Assembly (NCBI GenBank): GCA_015494815.1
Contig: WGAK01000151.1
Coordinates: 1-6,155, forward strand
Source: Anaerolineales bacterium
GTDB taxonomy: Bacteria; Chloroflexota; Anaerolineae; Anaerolineales; DRMV01
Length of the DNA stretch: 6,155 nt
Direction of reading: 5' to 3'
The position numbers and the translations under genes are program-made. Of this stretch, positions 1 through 4,652 are shown piece after piece. The notes beneath the pieces were generated by a model, which worked only from the letters and a program-made list of their open reading frames with translations, did not search any database and was not told the origin of the DNA. Each line of letters starts with the position of its first letter. The first letter of the stretch is position 1.

Positions 1-435
1 CCAGTCCACGGTGGCGCGGTCCAGGTCGCGCAGCAATTCCATGGCCACGGGGGCCAGCCGGGCCTCGGTATAGCGCATGGCCGCCGGTGGGTCGCCGTCC
101 ACCGAGCCGAAATTGCCCTGCCCATCCACCAGCGGGTAGCGCATGGAGAACGGCTGGGCCAGCCGCGCCAGCGCGTCGTACACGGCTTGGTCGCCGTGGG
201 GATGATATTTGCCCAGCACCTCGCCCACGATGCGCGCGCTCTTACGGTGGGGCTTATCTGGCGTCAGGCCCATTTGAAACATGGCGTACAGCAACCGCCG
301 CTGCACCGGCTTGAGGCCATCGCGCGCATCGGGCAACGCCCGGGCCACGATGACGCTCATGGCATAGTCCAGGTAGGACTGTTGCATCTCATGGACGATG
401 TCCACGGGGATAACACGCGGGGCGGTTCGGCTCAT
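1..435 (-). CDS. gyrA: DNA gyrase subunit A, N-terminal part (cut by window edge)
   Basis: The first 145 residues of a type IIA topoisomerase A subunit, which breaks and rejoins DNA during supercoiling with GyrB. The reading frame starts at the ATG at 435 and runs off the left edge. Visible landmarks are SYLDYAMSVIVARALPDARD (20-39), GLKPVQRRLLYAM (40-52), KSARIVGEVLGKYHPHGD (65-82), PLVDGQGNFGSVDGD (101-115) and AAMRYTE (118-124) with the catalytic Tyr122. From memory of the E. coli protein, numbering is identical over this stretch. A GAGG ribosome binding site lies at 443-446, seven bases before the ATG. The residue matching E. coli Ser83 is Gln83, while Asp87 is kept. ParC is a possible alternative, because the C-terminal GyrA box that separates the two lies outside the window; a start this close to GyrA favours gyrase. 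It is the last visible gene of a leftward sppA-dcyD-gyrA series, 84 bases after dcyD. Confidence 0.95.
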   Translation of the reverse strand, partial: MSRTAPRVIPVDIVHEMQQSYLDYAMSVIVARALPDARDGLKPVQRRLLYAMFQMGLTPDKPHRKSARIVGEVLGKYHPHGDQAVYDALARLAQPFSMRYPLVDGQGNFGSVDGDPPAAMRYTEARLAPVAMELLRDLDRATVDW

Positions 436-475
436 GGGGTTACCTCAGGGGGAAAAGATGTTGCGGCCGGGGAAC

Positions 476-493
476 GCCGCGGGCGCGCGCGGC
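476..493 (-). other. GC-only hairpin between the desulfhydrase-like gene and gyrA
   Basis: GCCGCG (476-481) can pair with CGCGGC (488-493) across a six-base loop, within the 84-base gap. No T-run follows in the leftward direction, so it is not a standard intrinsic terminator. I saw no convincing promoter in the same gap, so gyrA may be transcribed from upstream. In DNA this GC-rich the pairing could be chance. Confidence 0.2.
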
Positions 494-519
494 AACCCGA
501 CATGGCGGGCCGCCGCGGG

Positions 520-1515
520 TCAAGCCGCCCACACCCGGCGATAGGCCGCGGCGAAGAGCGCGGGCGTGCCGCCGGTGTGCCAAAAAAGGACCCGCCGGGC
601 CGCCTCCAAGGCGCCGGTGCGCGCCAGGCCCAACAGCCCGGCCAGCCCACGGCCCGTGTAGACCGGGTCCACCAGCAAGCCCTCGGTGCGGGCGGCCAGA
701 CGAATGGCCTCGATTTCGGCCTCGGTGAGCACGCCATAGCCGGCCGCGGCCCAGCGGTCGTGCACCTCCACCTGCCGGGGCGTGATGGCGGGGGCCAGCC
801 CCCAGTGACGCAGGGCCTGGTTGGCCAGGTCGGCCACCCGCGCGGCCAGCACGGCCGCGGGCTCGTCCACGCTGATGCCCACGATGCGCCCGGCATAGCC
901 CAGCACGTGCGCGCCGGCCACCAGCCCGGCCTGGGTGCCGCCCGACGACGAGGCCACCACGATGACCTCGGGGGGCGGCTGCATCTGCGCCAGCAACTCG
1001 GCCAGCGCCGCGGCGTACGCGGTCACGCCCAGCGCGTTGGAGCCGCCGTAAGGGATGCGGTACGGCCGACGGCCCTGCTCGCGCAGCCTGTCCACCGTCG
1101 CGGTCAGGGCGGCCTCCCGCTGCGCGCGCGTGGTCCACACCACCCGCGCGCCCAGCAAGGCATCCAGCGCCAGGTTGCCGCCGGCCTCGGCCGGAGCCTG
1201 GGGTTCCCCGGCCAACACCAGCACGGCCTCCAGGCCCAGGCGCGCGGCCGCGGCCGCGGTTTGCCGACAATGGTTGGATTGCACCGCGCCCGCGGTGACC
1301 ACCACATCCGCGCCCTGCGCCTGCGCGTCGGCCAGCAGAAACTCCAGTTTGCGGGTCTTGTTGCCGCCAAAGGCCAGGCCCGTCAGGTCATCGCGCTTGA
1401 CCCACAGCGCGAAGTCGCGGCCCAGCGCGGCGGCCAGCCGGGGCAAGGGTTGCACAGGCGTGGGCCGCGCGGCCATCAGGGGGATGCGCGGCAAAGCGTC
1501 CCAGGGGGCGGTCAT
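520..1515 (-). CDS. dcyD: PLP-dependent D-cysteine desulfhydrase / ACC deaminase family enzyme
   Basis: A 331-residue fold-type II PLP enzyme, the normal length for the family. Enzymes of this subgroup typically cleave D-cysteine to pyruvate, ammonia and hydrogen sulfide in the cytoplasm. Motifs seen: substrate-entry region RPTPVQPLPRL (17-27), GGNKTRKLEFL (50-60) with Lys53 as the expected Schiff-base lysine, AVQSNHCRQT (77-86) for substrate carboxylate contact, ASSSGGTQAGL (188-198) as phosphate-binding loop, VDPVYTGRGLAGL (282-294) and FWHTGG (311-316). True ACC deaminases carry Glu and Leu where this protein has Thr287 and Thr314; the same two threonines occur in E. coli DcyD as I remember it, so desulfhydrase is favoured over ACC deaminase. 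The ATG at 1515 is preceded by AGGAGG at ideal distance, overlapping the sppA stop codon, which indicates co-transcription and probably coupled translation. Other D-amino-acid ammonia-lyase activities remain possible. The symbol denotes the family. Confidence 0.85.
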   Translation of the reverse strand: MTAPWDALPRIPLMAARPTPVQPLPRLAAALGRDFALWVKRDDLTGLAFGGNKTRKLEFLLADAQAQGADVVVTAGAVQSNHCRQTAAAAARLGLEAVLVLAGEPQAPAEAGGNLALDALLGARVVWTTRAQREAALTATVDRLREQGRRPYRIPYGGSNALGVTAYAAALAELLAQMQPPPEVIVVASSSGGTQAGLVAGAHVLGYAGRIVGISVDEPAAVLAARVADLANQALRHWGLAPAITPRQVEVHDRWAAAGYGVLTEAEIEAIRLAARTEGLLVDPVYTGRGLAGLLGLARTGALEAARRVLFWHTGGTPALFAAAYRRVWAA

Positions 1516-1520
1516 GGCGT

Positions 1521-1526
1521 CCTCCT
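1521..1526 (-). promoter_or_regulatory. Shine-Dalgarno of dcyD overlapping the sppA stop codon
   Basis: On the minus strand a perfect AGGAGG occupies 1526-1521, five bases before the ATG at 1515. The sppA TAG stop (1527-1525) shares two bases with it, so ribosomes ending sppA sit on the dcyD initiation site. This supports translational coupling and fixes the dcyD start. Confidence 0.8.
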
Positions 1527-2601
1527 ACGGCCACCACATGTACAACAGCGTGGGGGCCTGCCCCACCGGCTCGGGCCAGGGCAACGCGGCCGACCAGCCC
1601 GAGGCCGGGGCCGCCCCCCGCAGCAGCGCGGCCAGCGGCGAATAGCCCGGATAGTAGCGCACCACGCGCGGCTCGCCCTCGATGTGGCCCATCTTCGCGG
1701 CCTGGGCCACCGCGTCGCCCTCGTAGCCCAGCGCGTCAATCAAGCCCAGTTCCAGCGCGTCCTGGGCCAGGTAGACCCGGCCATCGGCCAGTTCCCGCAC
1801 CCGGTCCACCTCCATATCCCGGCCCTGGGCCACCACCTGGATGAAGTTGGTATGCACCGCGCGCAGCAAATCCTCGAAATAGGCGCGCTCTTCGGGCCGC
1901 ATGGCGCGGTAGACACTGCCCATATCTTTGGCCTCGCCCGCGGTGATGACCTCGGCCTCCAGGCCGATTTTTTCCATCAGCCCCTGAGCATTGAGAAAAA
2001 CCGCAATCACGCCGATGGAGCCGGTGAGGGTGTTGGGGTTGGCGATGATGGTGTCCGCGGCCATGCTGATGTAGTAACCGCCCGAGGCCGCGACCTCATC
2101 CATGTAGACGATGAGGGGCTTGTTCACCTGGTCCAGCGCGTGGTAGATGCGGTCACTGGCCACCACGCTGCCGCCGGGGCTGTTGATGTGCAACACGATG
2201 GCCTTGACATTGGGGTCGGCTTCCAGGTGCTGCACCAGGGGGATGATGTCCTCGGCCGCGGCCTGAGGCGCGGCGTTCCAGGGATTGGACGCGGACGCGC
2301 TCACGATGGGCCCCTGCACCTGCACGATGGCCACCGTGGGGCCGGCAGGCGGGCCCGAGACATGCTCGCTGTAGACCGTGGTCGTCACGGGGGCGGCGGC
2401 CGCGCCGCGCATACCCGAGACCGCGGCCCCGGCGAAGCACGAGAACATGAGCATGCTCAAGCCACAGGCGGGCAGCAAGAAGCCCAACGCCACGCCCAGC
2501 AGACTCCACCGGGCCAGGGATGCGGGGCCGGGTCCGGCGGCCGGCGCGGGGCGCGGGGCCGGTCGCGGCGGCGAAGGCGTATACGGAGACGAGGACGCCA
2601 T
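1525..2601 (-). CDS. sppA: Signal peptide peptidase SppA (peptidase family S49), membrane-anchored
   Basis: Encodes 358 residues from the ATG at 2601, the size of the short single-domain (Bacillus-type) SppA rather than the doubled E. coli form. These Ser/Lys proteases degrade remnant signal peptides and other membrane-associated peptides on the outer face of the membrane. The order is a proline-rich cytoplasmic tail (about 2-27), one hydrophobic segment (about 31-62), then the protease domain. HINSPGGSVVASD (138-150) matches the oxyanion region, DEVAASGGYYIS (168-179) holds nucleophile Ser173, and TAGEAKDMGS (220-229) holds general base Lys225. The 52-residue spacing equals that of B. subtilis SppA (Ser147, Lys199) from memory. 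The frame stays open upstream to a GTG at 2640, but the ATG at 2601 has a strong AAGGGAGGG site and gives a normal N-terminus. First gene of the leftward unit; its stop overlaps the next gene's ribosome binding site. The C-terminus ends in an unusual aromatic tail (LLYMWWP). Confidence 0.93.
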   Translation of the reverse strand: MASSSPYTPSPPRPAPRPAPAAGPGPASLARWSLLGVALGFLLPACGLSMLMFSCFAGAAVSGMRGAAAAPVTTTVYSEHVSGPPAGPTVAIVQVQGPIVSASASNPWNAAPQAAAEDIIPLVQHLEADPNVKAIVLHINSPGGSVVASDRIYHALDQVNKPLIVYMDEVAASGGYYISMAADTIIANPNTLTGSIGVIAVFLNAQGLMEKIGLEAEVITAGEAKDMGSVYRAMRPEERAYFEDLLRAVHTNFIQVVAQGRDMEVDRVRELADGRVYLAQDALELGLIDALGYEGDAVAQAAKMGHIEGEPRVVRYYPGYSPLAALLRGAAPASGWSAALPWPEPVGQAPTLLYMWWP

Positions 2602-2606
2602 AGCGG

Positions 2607-2615
2607 CCCTCCCTT
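2607..2615 (-). promoter_or_regulatory. Shine-Dalgarno that decides the sppA start
   Basis: Minus strand AAGGGAGGG, with the GGAGG core ending six bases before the ATG at 2601. The alternative GTG at 2640 lies upstream of this site and has none of comparable strength. Confidence 0.75.
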
Positions 2616-2657
2616 CCAGCGGGGATGACCAGGCGCGCACGCCCGGCCTCGGGCTTC

Positions 2658-2666
2658 ATCTTATCA
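2658..2666 (-). promoter_or_regulatory. Putative extended -10 promoter for sppA
   Basis: Reading leftward, TGATAAGAT gives a TGn extension plus a TAAGAT -10 hexamer (four of six matches to TATAAT). It sits in the only AT-rich patch of an otherwise very GC-rich stretch. The implied start point near 2651 would give a leader of about 50 bases to the sppA ATG. No good -35 hexamer is seen at 16-18 bases, which an extended -10 does not strictly need. Confidence 0.4.
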
Positions 2667-2767
2667 CAAAATCGGCGTGCCAGCGGCTCGCGTCCGCGCC
2701 TGGGGCCACGTGTGGGCGCGAGTTGCCGCAAGCAACCCGGAGGCCGTCTCGGGGCGCGGTGCCTGGG

Positions 2768-2817
2768 TGCCGCTTTGGAACCAAAGCGGTGTCGAACCAC
2801 CGCAGTCCCAAATTGGG
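2768..2817. repeat. Cluster of overlapping inverted repeats (REP-like element)
   Basis: Three dyads are packed into 50 bases: CCGCTTTGG (2770-2778) with CCAAAGCGG (2781-2789); GCGGTG (2786-2791) with CACCGC (2798-2803) across a six-base loop; and CCCAA (2807-2811) with TTGGG (2813-2817). The first two share bases and are alternatives. The arrangement CCAAAGCGGTG...CACCGCAGTCCCAAA resembles palindromic spacer repeats I recall from other environmental bacterial genomes. That it is multi-copy cannot be shown from this window. Confidence 0.55.
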
Positions 2818-2841
2818 CCGCGCCTGCGGCGGGCGGCCGCC

Positions 2842-2876
2842 GCTTCTTGCTCCCTGCTTCTCGCTCCTTGCTCGTC
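2842..2876. repeat. Degenerate heptanucleotide array, consensus GCTYCYY (five units)
   Basis: Five consecutive 7-base units all begin with GCT; the first four fit GCTYCYY (for example GCTTCTT, GCTCCCT) and the last, GCTCGTC, is diverged. It is too short and too degenerate to be coding, and it lies in the same spacer as a second array with the same period. Confidence 0.55.
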
Positions 2877-2944
2877 ACGGCGGGGCCCTCCTGCCCGGGC
2901 CTGGGTCGCGCGTAAGGCAGCCTGGGCTCTTGTCTGGCGGCGTC

Positions 2945-2984
2945 AGGAGATTGCTTCGGACGCTTCGCGTCCTCGCAATGACAC
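2945..2984. repeat. Palindromic hairpin of the ATTGC...GCAAT dispersed-repeat type
   Basis: ATTGC (2950-2954) pairs with GCAAT (2975-2979), and GGACGC (2958-2963) pairs with GCGTCC (2967-2972) around a TTC loop. The two stems are separated by a small TTC/TC internal bulge. The flanks AGGAG and GACA match the form of a palindromic element that recurs in intergenic spacers of many bacteria (reverse complement beginning TGTCATTGCGAGG). Dispersal in this genome is inferred from that resemblance. Confidence 0.6.
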
Positions 2985-3067
2985 GCGAGCGGATGAGCGG
3001 TTTTGGCGCGCGGCGCTGGGCGTCACTTTGAGGGCGGTAAGGCGGATGGGCGAATGTGCGGCCGCTT

Positions 3068-3109
3068 TCTCCCCGCTCCCCGCTGACACATGACGCCTGT
3101 TCGCTGACG
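3068..3109. repeat. Second degenerate heptanucleotide array just upstream of the regulator promoter
   Basis: Six 7-base units stay in phase, with T at the third base of each (TCTCCCC, GCTCCCC, GCTGACA, then CATGACG, CCTGTTC and GCTGACG). GCT starts and TGAC cores recur at multiples of seven bases. The period and GCT start match the array at 2842-2876. The tail units are diverged, so its limits are approximate. Confidence 0.4.
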
Positions 3110-3143
3110 GCGCACCACCTCGCCCGCGCCGCCCGTCGTTCGT

Positions 3144-3173
3144 TTGCACAATCGCGTTGAGTTGGGGTATAAT
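3144..3173 (+). promoter_or_regulatory. Sigma-70-type promoter of the SufR-like regulator
   Basis: A perfect TATAAT at 3168-3173 stands out in GC-rich DNA. A weak -35 candidate, TTGCAC (3144-3149), lies 18 bases upstream. The -10 ends only nine bases before the ATG at 3183, so transcription should begin at about 3180-3182 or on the start codon itself, giving a leaderless or nearly leaderless message. No Shine-Dalgarno precedes the ATG, which fits. Confidence 0.75.
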
Positions 3174-3182
3174 ACTCCCACT
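3160..3182. promoter_or_regulatory. Candidate operator: 23-base dyad over the -10 element
   Basis: A palindrome centred on base 3171 has 11-base arms, of which nine positions pair: left arm AGTTGGGGTAT (3160-3170), right arm ATACTCCCACT (3172-3182). The two mismatches are 3163/3179 and 3166/3176. It covers the TATAAT and the expected start point and ends at the base before the ATG, where a bound dimer would block RNA polymerase. Autorepression by the adjacent winged-helix protein is the obvious reading, but it is inferred. Confidence 0.5.
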
Positions 3183-3782
3183 ATGCATGCCACCCGCCGC
3201 GCCATTCTGGAATATCTGCGTCAGCATCCCGGCGCTACGGTCAACGACCTGGCCCGCGCGCTGGAGATGACGCCCGCGAATGTGCGCCATCACCTGGCCA
3301 TTCTCAAGGCCCAGGGCCTGGTGGAAGCCATGCAGACCCGCTTTCGCTACGGGCATGGGCGCCCGCCCAAGCACTACCGCCTGACCGACGCGGCGCAGCC
3401 CATGCACCTGGAGCCTTTGACCCGGGCACTGCTGGATTACATCCACGAGGAAGGCCCGCAGGTGTTGGCCGATGTCGCGCGGCGCATGTGTGCGTCCTTC
3501 CCCACGCCGCTGCGGGGCAACCTGCGCGAGCGGGTGCAGCAGGCCCTGACCATCTTGCAGGGCTGGCATTACGCCCCCCGCTGGGAAGCGCACCATGAGG
3601 GGCCACGCATTTTGTTCTCCCAGTGCCCCTTTGGCGCCCTGGCCCGCGATTACCCCTCGCTGTGCCAACTGGATGCCCACCTGCTCAGCCTGATGTTGGG
3701 CGCGGAGGTGGAGCATGACGGGCGCCCCACCCACGAGCCGCCATGCGTCTTTCGGGTCAAGCCCCAGAGCCTGGCCGCCTGA
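3183..3782 (+). CDS. SufR-like winged-helix transcriptional regulator (COG2345 type), probable Fe-S or metal sensor
   Basis: A 199-residue DNA-binding protein. The N-terminal winged helix covers about 4-68: ATVNDLARALEMTPANVRHH (18-37) is the helix-turn-helix, followed by a wing ending in GRPPKHYRLT (59-68), a pattern typical of SufR relatives. A helical dimerisation middle follows. The C-terminal part has SQCPFGALARDYPSLCQLD (146-164) and PPCVFRV (186-192), placing Cys148, Cys161 and Cys188 in a C-X12-C-X26-C pattern. SufR of Synechocystis ligates a [4Fe-4S] cluster with similarly spaced cysteines (C-X12-C then about X27-C, from memory). Cys103 is extra. The frame is open back to a TTG at 3144, but that lies in the promoter; the ATG at 3183 directly follows the -10 and gives the right domain boundary. 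No suf genes are in view. The next gene downstream is a queuosine precursor transporter. Cluster binding and regulated genes are inferred. Confidence 0.75.
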   Translation: MHATRRAILEYLRQHPGATVNDLARALEMTPANVRHHLAILKAQGLVEAMQTRFRYGHGRPPKHYRLTDAAQPMHLEPLTRALLDYIHEEGPQVLADVARRMCASFPTPLRGNLRERVQQALTILQGWHYAPRWEAHHEGPRILFSQCPFGALARDYPSLCQLDAHLLSLMLGAEVEHDGRPTHEPPCVFRVKPQSLAA

Positions 3783-3804
3783 ACGCACCCGGTGTTTGTC
3801 CGCT

Positions 3805-3836
3805 CCCCGCGCCCGGGGCCCCCAGGCTGCCGGGCG
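3805..3836 (+). other. Competing GC hairpins in the leader of yhhQ
   Basis: Within the 93-base gap between the regulator and yhhQ, CCCCG (3805-3809) can pair with CGGGG (3814-3818), or CGCCCGG (3810-3816) with CCGGGCG (3830-3836). The two share bases and exclude each other. No preQ1 riboswitch consensus (A-rich 3' tail with H-type pseudoknot) is visible, although the downstream gene would make one plausible. Chance pairing in GC-rich sequence is possible. Confidence 0.25.
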
Positions 3837-3860
3837 TTTGTGTGCATCCTGACGCGCTGC

Positions 3861-3866
3861 GGAGGT
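3861..3866 (+). promoter_or_regulatory. Shine-Dalgarno that decides the yhhQ start
   Basis: GGAGGT lies nine bases before the ATG at 3876. The frame is open upstream to a GTG at 3792, but those extra 28 residues are Arg/Pro/Cys-rich and unlike the family, so the ATG is chosen. Confidence 0.7.
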
Positions 3867-3875
3867 CGGTTTGCC

Positions 3876-4577
3876 ATGTCGTCACCCACGCCTGAACGCC
3901 GCTGGTACCCCTTTCTGGTGGGGCTGTTCACCGGCACCCTCATCGTGTCGAACATCATCGCGGTCAAACTGGTGACCGTCTTCGGTCTGGTGTTGCCCGC
4001 GGCGGTGGTGGTCTTTCCGCTGGCCTATGTGTTGGGCGATGTGCTCACCGAGGTCTATGGCTACGCCTACGCCCGTCGGGCCATCTGGACCGGCTTCGCG
4101 GCCAACCTGGTGGCGGTGGTGGCCATCGCCTTGGGTGGGTTGCTGCCCCCGGCCCCCTTTTGGGACGCCGGCCTGGGCTCGGTAACCGCCGCGCAGCGGG
4201 CCTATGCCGCGCTGCTGGGCTTCACCCCGCGGCTGCTGGCCGCGTCGTTCACGGCCTATCTGGCGGGCGAGTTTCTCAACGCGTATGTGCTGGCCCGGCT
4301 CAAGGTGCGCACCGCAGGGCGCTGGCTGTGGCTGCGCACCATCGCCTCGACCATCGTGGGCGAAGGCGCGGATTCGGCCCTGTTCATTACCCTGGCCTTC
4401 TACGGCGTGCTGCCCGGCGTTGCGTTGGCCCAGGCCATCGTCTCGCAATGGCTGTTCAAGGTGACCTACGAGACCGCGGTCACGCCCCTGACCTACCTGG
4501 TGACCCACGCGCTCAAGCGCGCCGAGGGGCTGGACCCCTTCGACCGGGAGACGGACTTTCATCCGCTGCGCTTTTAG
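3876..4577 (+). CDS. yhhQ: Queuosine precursor transporter, YhhQ/VUT family (COG1738, DUF165)
   Basis: A 233-residue inner-membrane protein of normal length for the family, which imports queuosine precursors (preQ0/preQ1) for tRNA wobble-base modification. Six hydrophobic segments can be seen at about 13-34, 36-55, 70-91, 112-140, 155-177 and 180-212. Family signatures are VSNIIAVK (24-31), FPLAYVLGDVLTEVYGY (47-63), AGEFLNAYVLARLK (130-143), RTIASTIVGEGADSALF (154-170) and KVTYETAVTPLTY (195-207). The C-terminus is short and charged, as expected for a cytoplasmic tail. It follows the SufR-like regulator by 93 bases on the same strand with a good ribosome binding site and no clear promoter of its own, so it may share the regulator transcript. 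No queuosine biosynthesis gene is in the window; an importer fits a salvage lifestyle, but that is inference. Substrate choice within the family cannot be read from sequence. Confidence 0.92.
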   Translation: MSSPTPERRWYPFLVGLFTGTLIVSNIIAVKLVTVFGLVLPAAVVVFPLAYVLGDVLTEVYGYAYARRAIWTGFAANLVAVVAIALGGLLPPAPFWDAGLGSVTAAQRAYAALLGFTPRLLAASFTAYLAGEFLNAYVLARLKVRTAGRWLWLRTIASTIVGEGADSALFITLAFYGVLPGVALAQAIVSQWLFKVTYETAVTPLTYLVTHALKRAEGLDPFDRETDFHPLRF

Positions 4578-4588
4578 GCCCCGCCGGC

Positions 4589-4612
4589 CGGACGCGGGCG
4601 CGCCGGCGTCCG
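4589..4612. repeat. 24-base near-perfect palindrome after yhhQ
   Basis: The arms CGGACGCGGGCG (4589-4600) and CGCCGGCGTCCG (4601-4612) pair at 11 of 12 positions, starting 12 bases after the yhhQ stop. As RNA it could form a very stable stem, but no T-run follows, so it is not a classical terminator. It may slow or end yhhQ transcription, bind a protein upstream of uvrA, or be chance in GC-rich sequence. Confidence 0.4.
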
Positions 4613-4652
4613 CGCGCCTCGCGAGCCCGCCCGGCCCGTAGCGGAGCGCGTT

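Larger units (their letters stand above)
2667..3143. other. Divergent intergenic region without a credible gene
   Basis: About 480 bases between the sppA promoter candidate and the regulator promoter. The open frames crossing it have low-complexity Arg/Ala/Pro/Ser translations and no recognisable domain. It holds a cluster of inverted repeats (2768-2817), two degenerate seven-base arrays (2842-2876 and 3068-3109), a hairpin of the dispersed ATTGC...GCAAT type (2945-2984), and a minor hairpin GTTGC/GCAAC (2722-2726 with 2732-2736). I saw no tRNA, rRNA or known riboswitch. Confidence 0.7.

Noticed and set aside
2400..2480. Possible lipoprotein lipobox (LPAC or FSC) in the SppA membrane segment
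   Set aside because: The hydrophobic stretch continues past both cysteines and the -2 residue of LPAC is proline, so a plain membrane anchor is the better reading.
2520..2570. Possible second G-quadruplex in the proline-rich start of sppA
   Set aside because: Four G-runs exist, but one loop is about 15 bases long and the G-richness follows from proline codons on the opposite strand.
187..2628. An 813-codon open frame on the plus strand, antisense to gyrA, dcyD and sppA
   Set aside because: Its translation is low-complexity (Gly, Arg, His, Gln), has no domain, and crosses three well-supported genes. High-GC codon bias leaves few stops in the opposite strand, which explains its length.
2378..3093. 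Several plus-strand frames across the sppA N-terminus and the spacer
   Set aside because: Ser/Arg/Ala/Pro-rich translations without conserved motifs, running through repeats and hairpins. Not credible as proteins.
2943..3788. A 281-codon minus-strand frame across the regulator gene and its promoter
   Set aside because: It lies antisense to a conserved winged-helix protein and across a clear promoter and repeats, and its translation has no family features.
3783..3875. preQ1 riboswitch before yhhQ
   Set aside because: There is no A-rich 3' tail or H-type pseudoknot core of a known preQ1 class; the sequence is GC-rich with simple stems.
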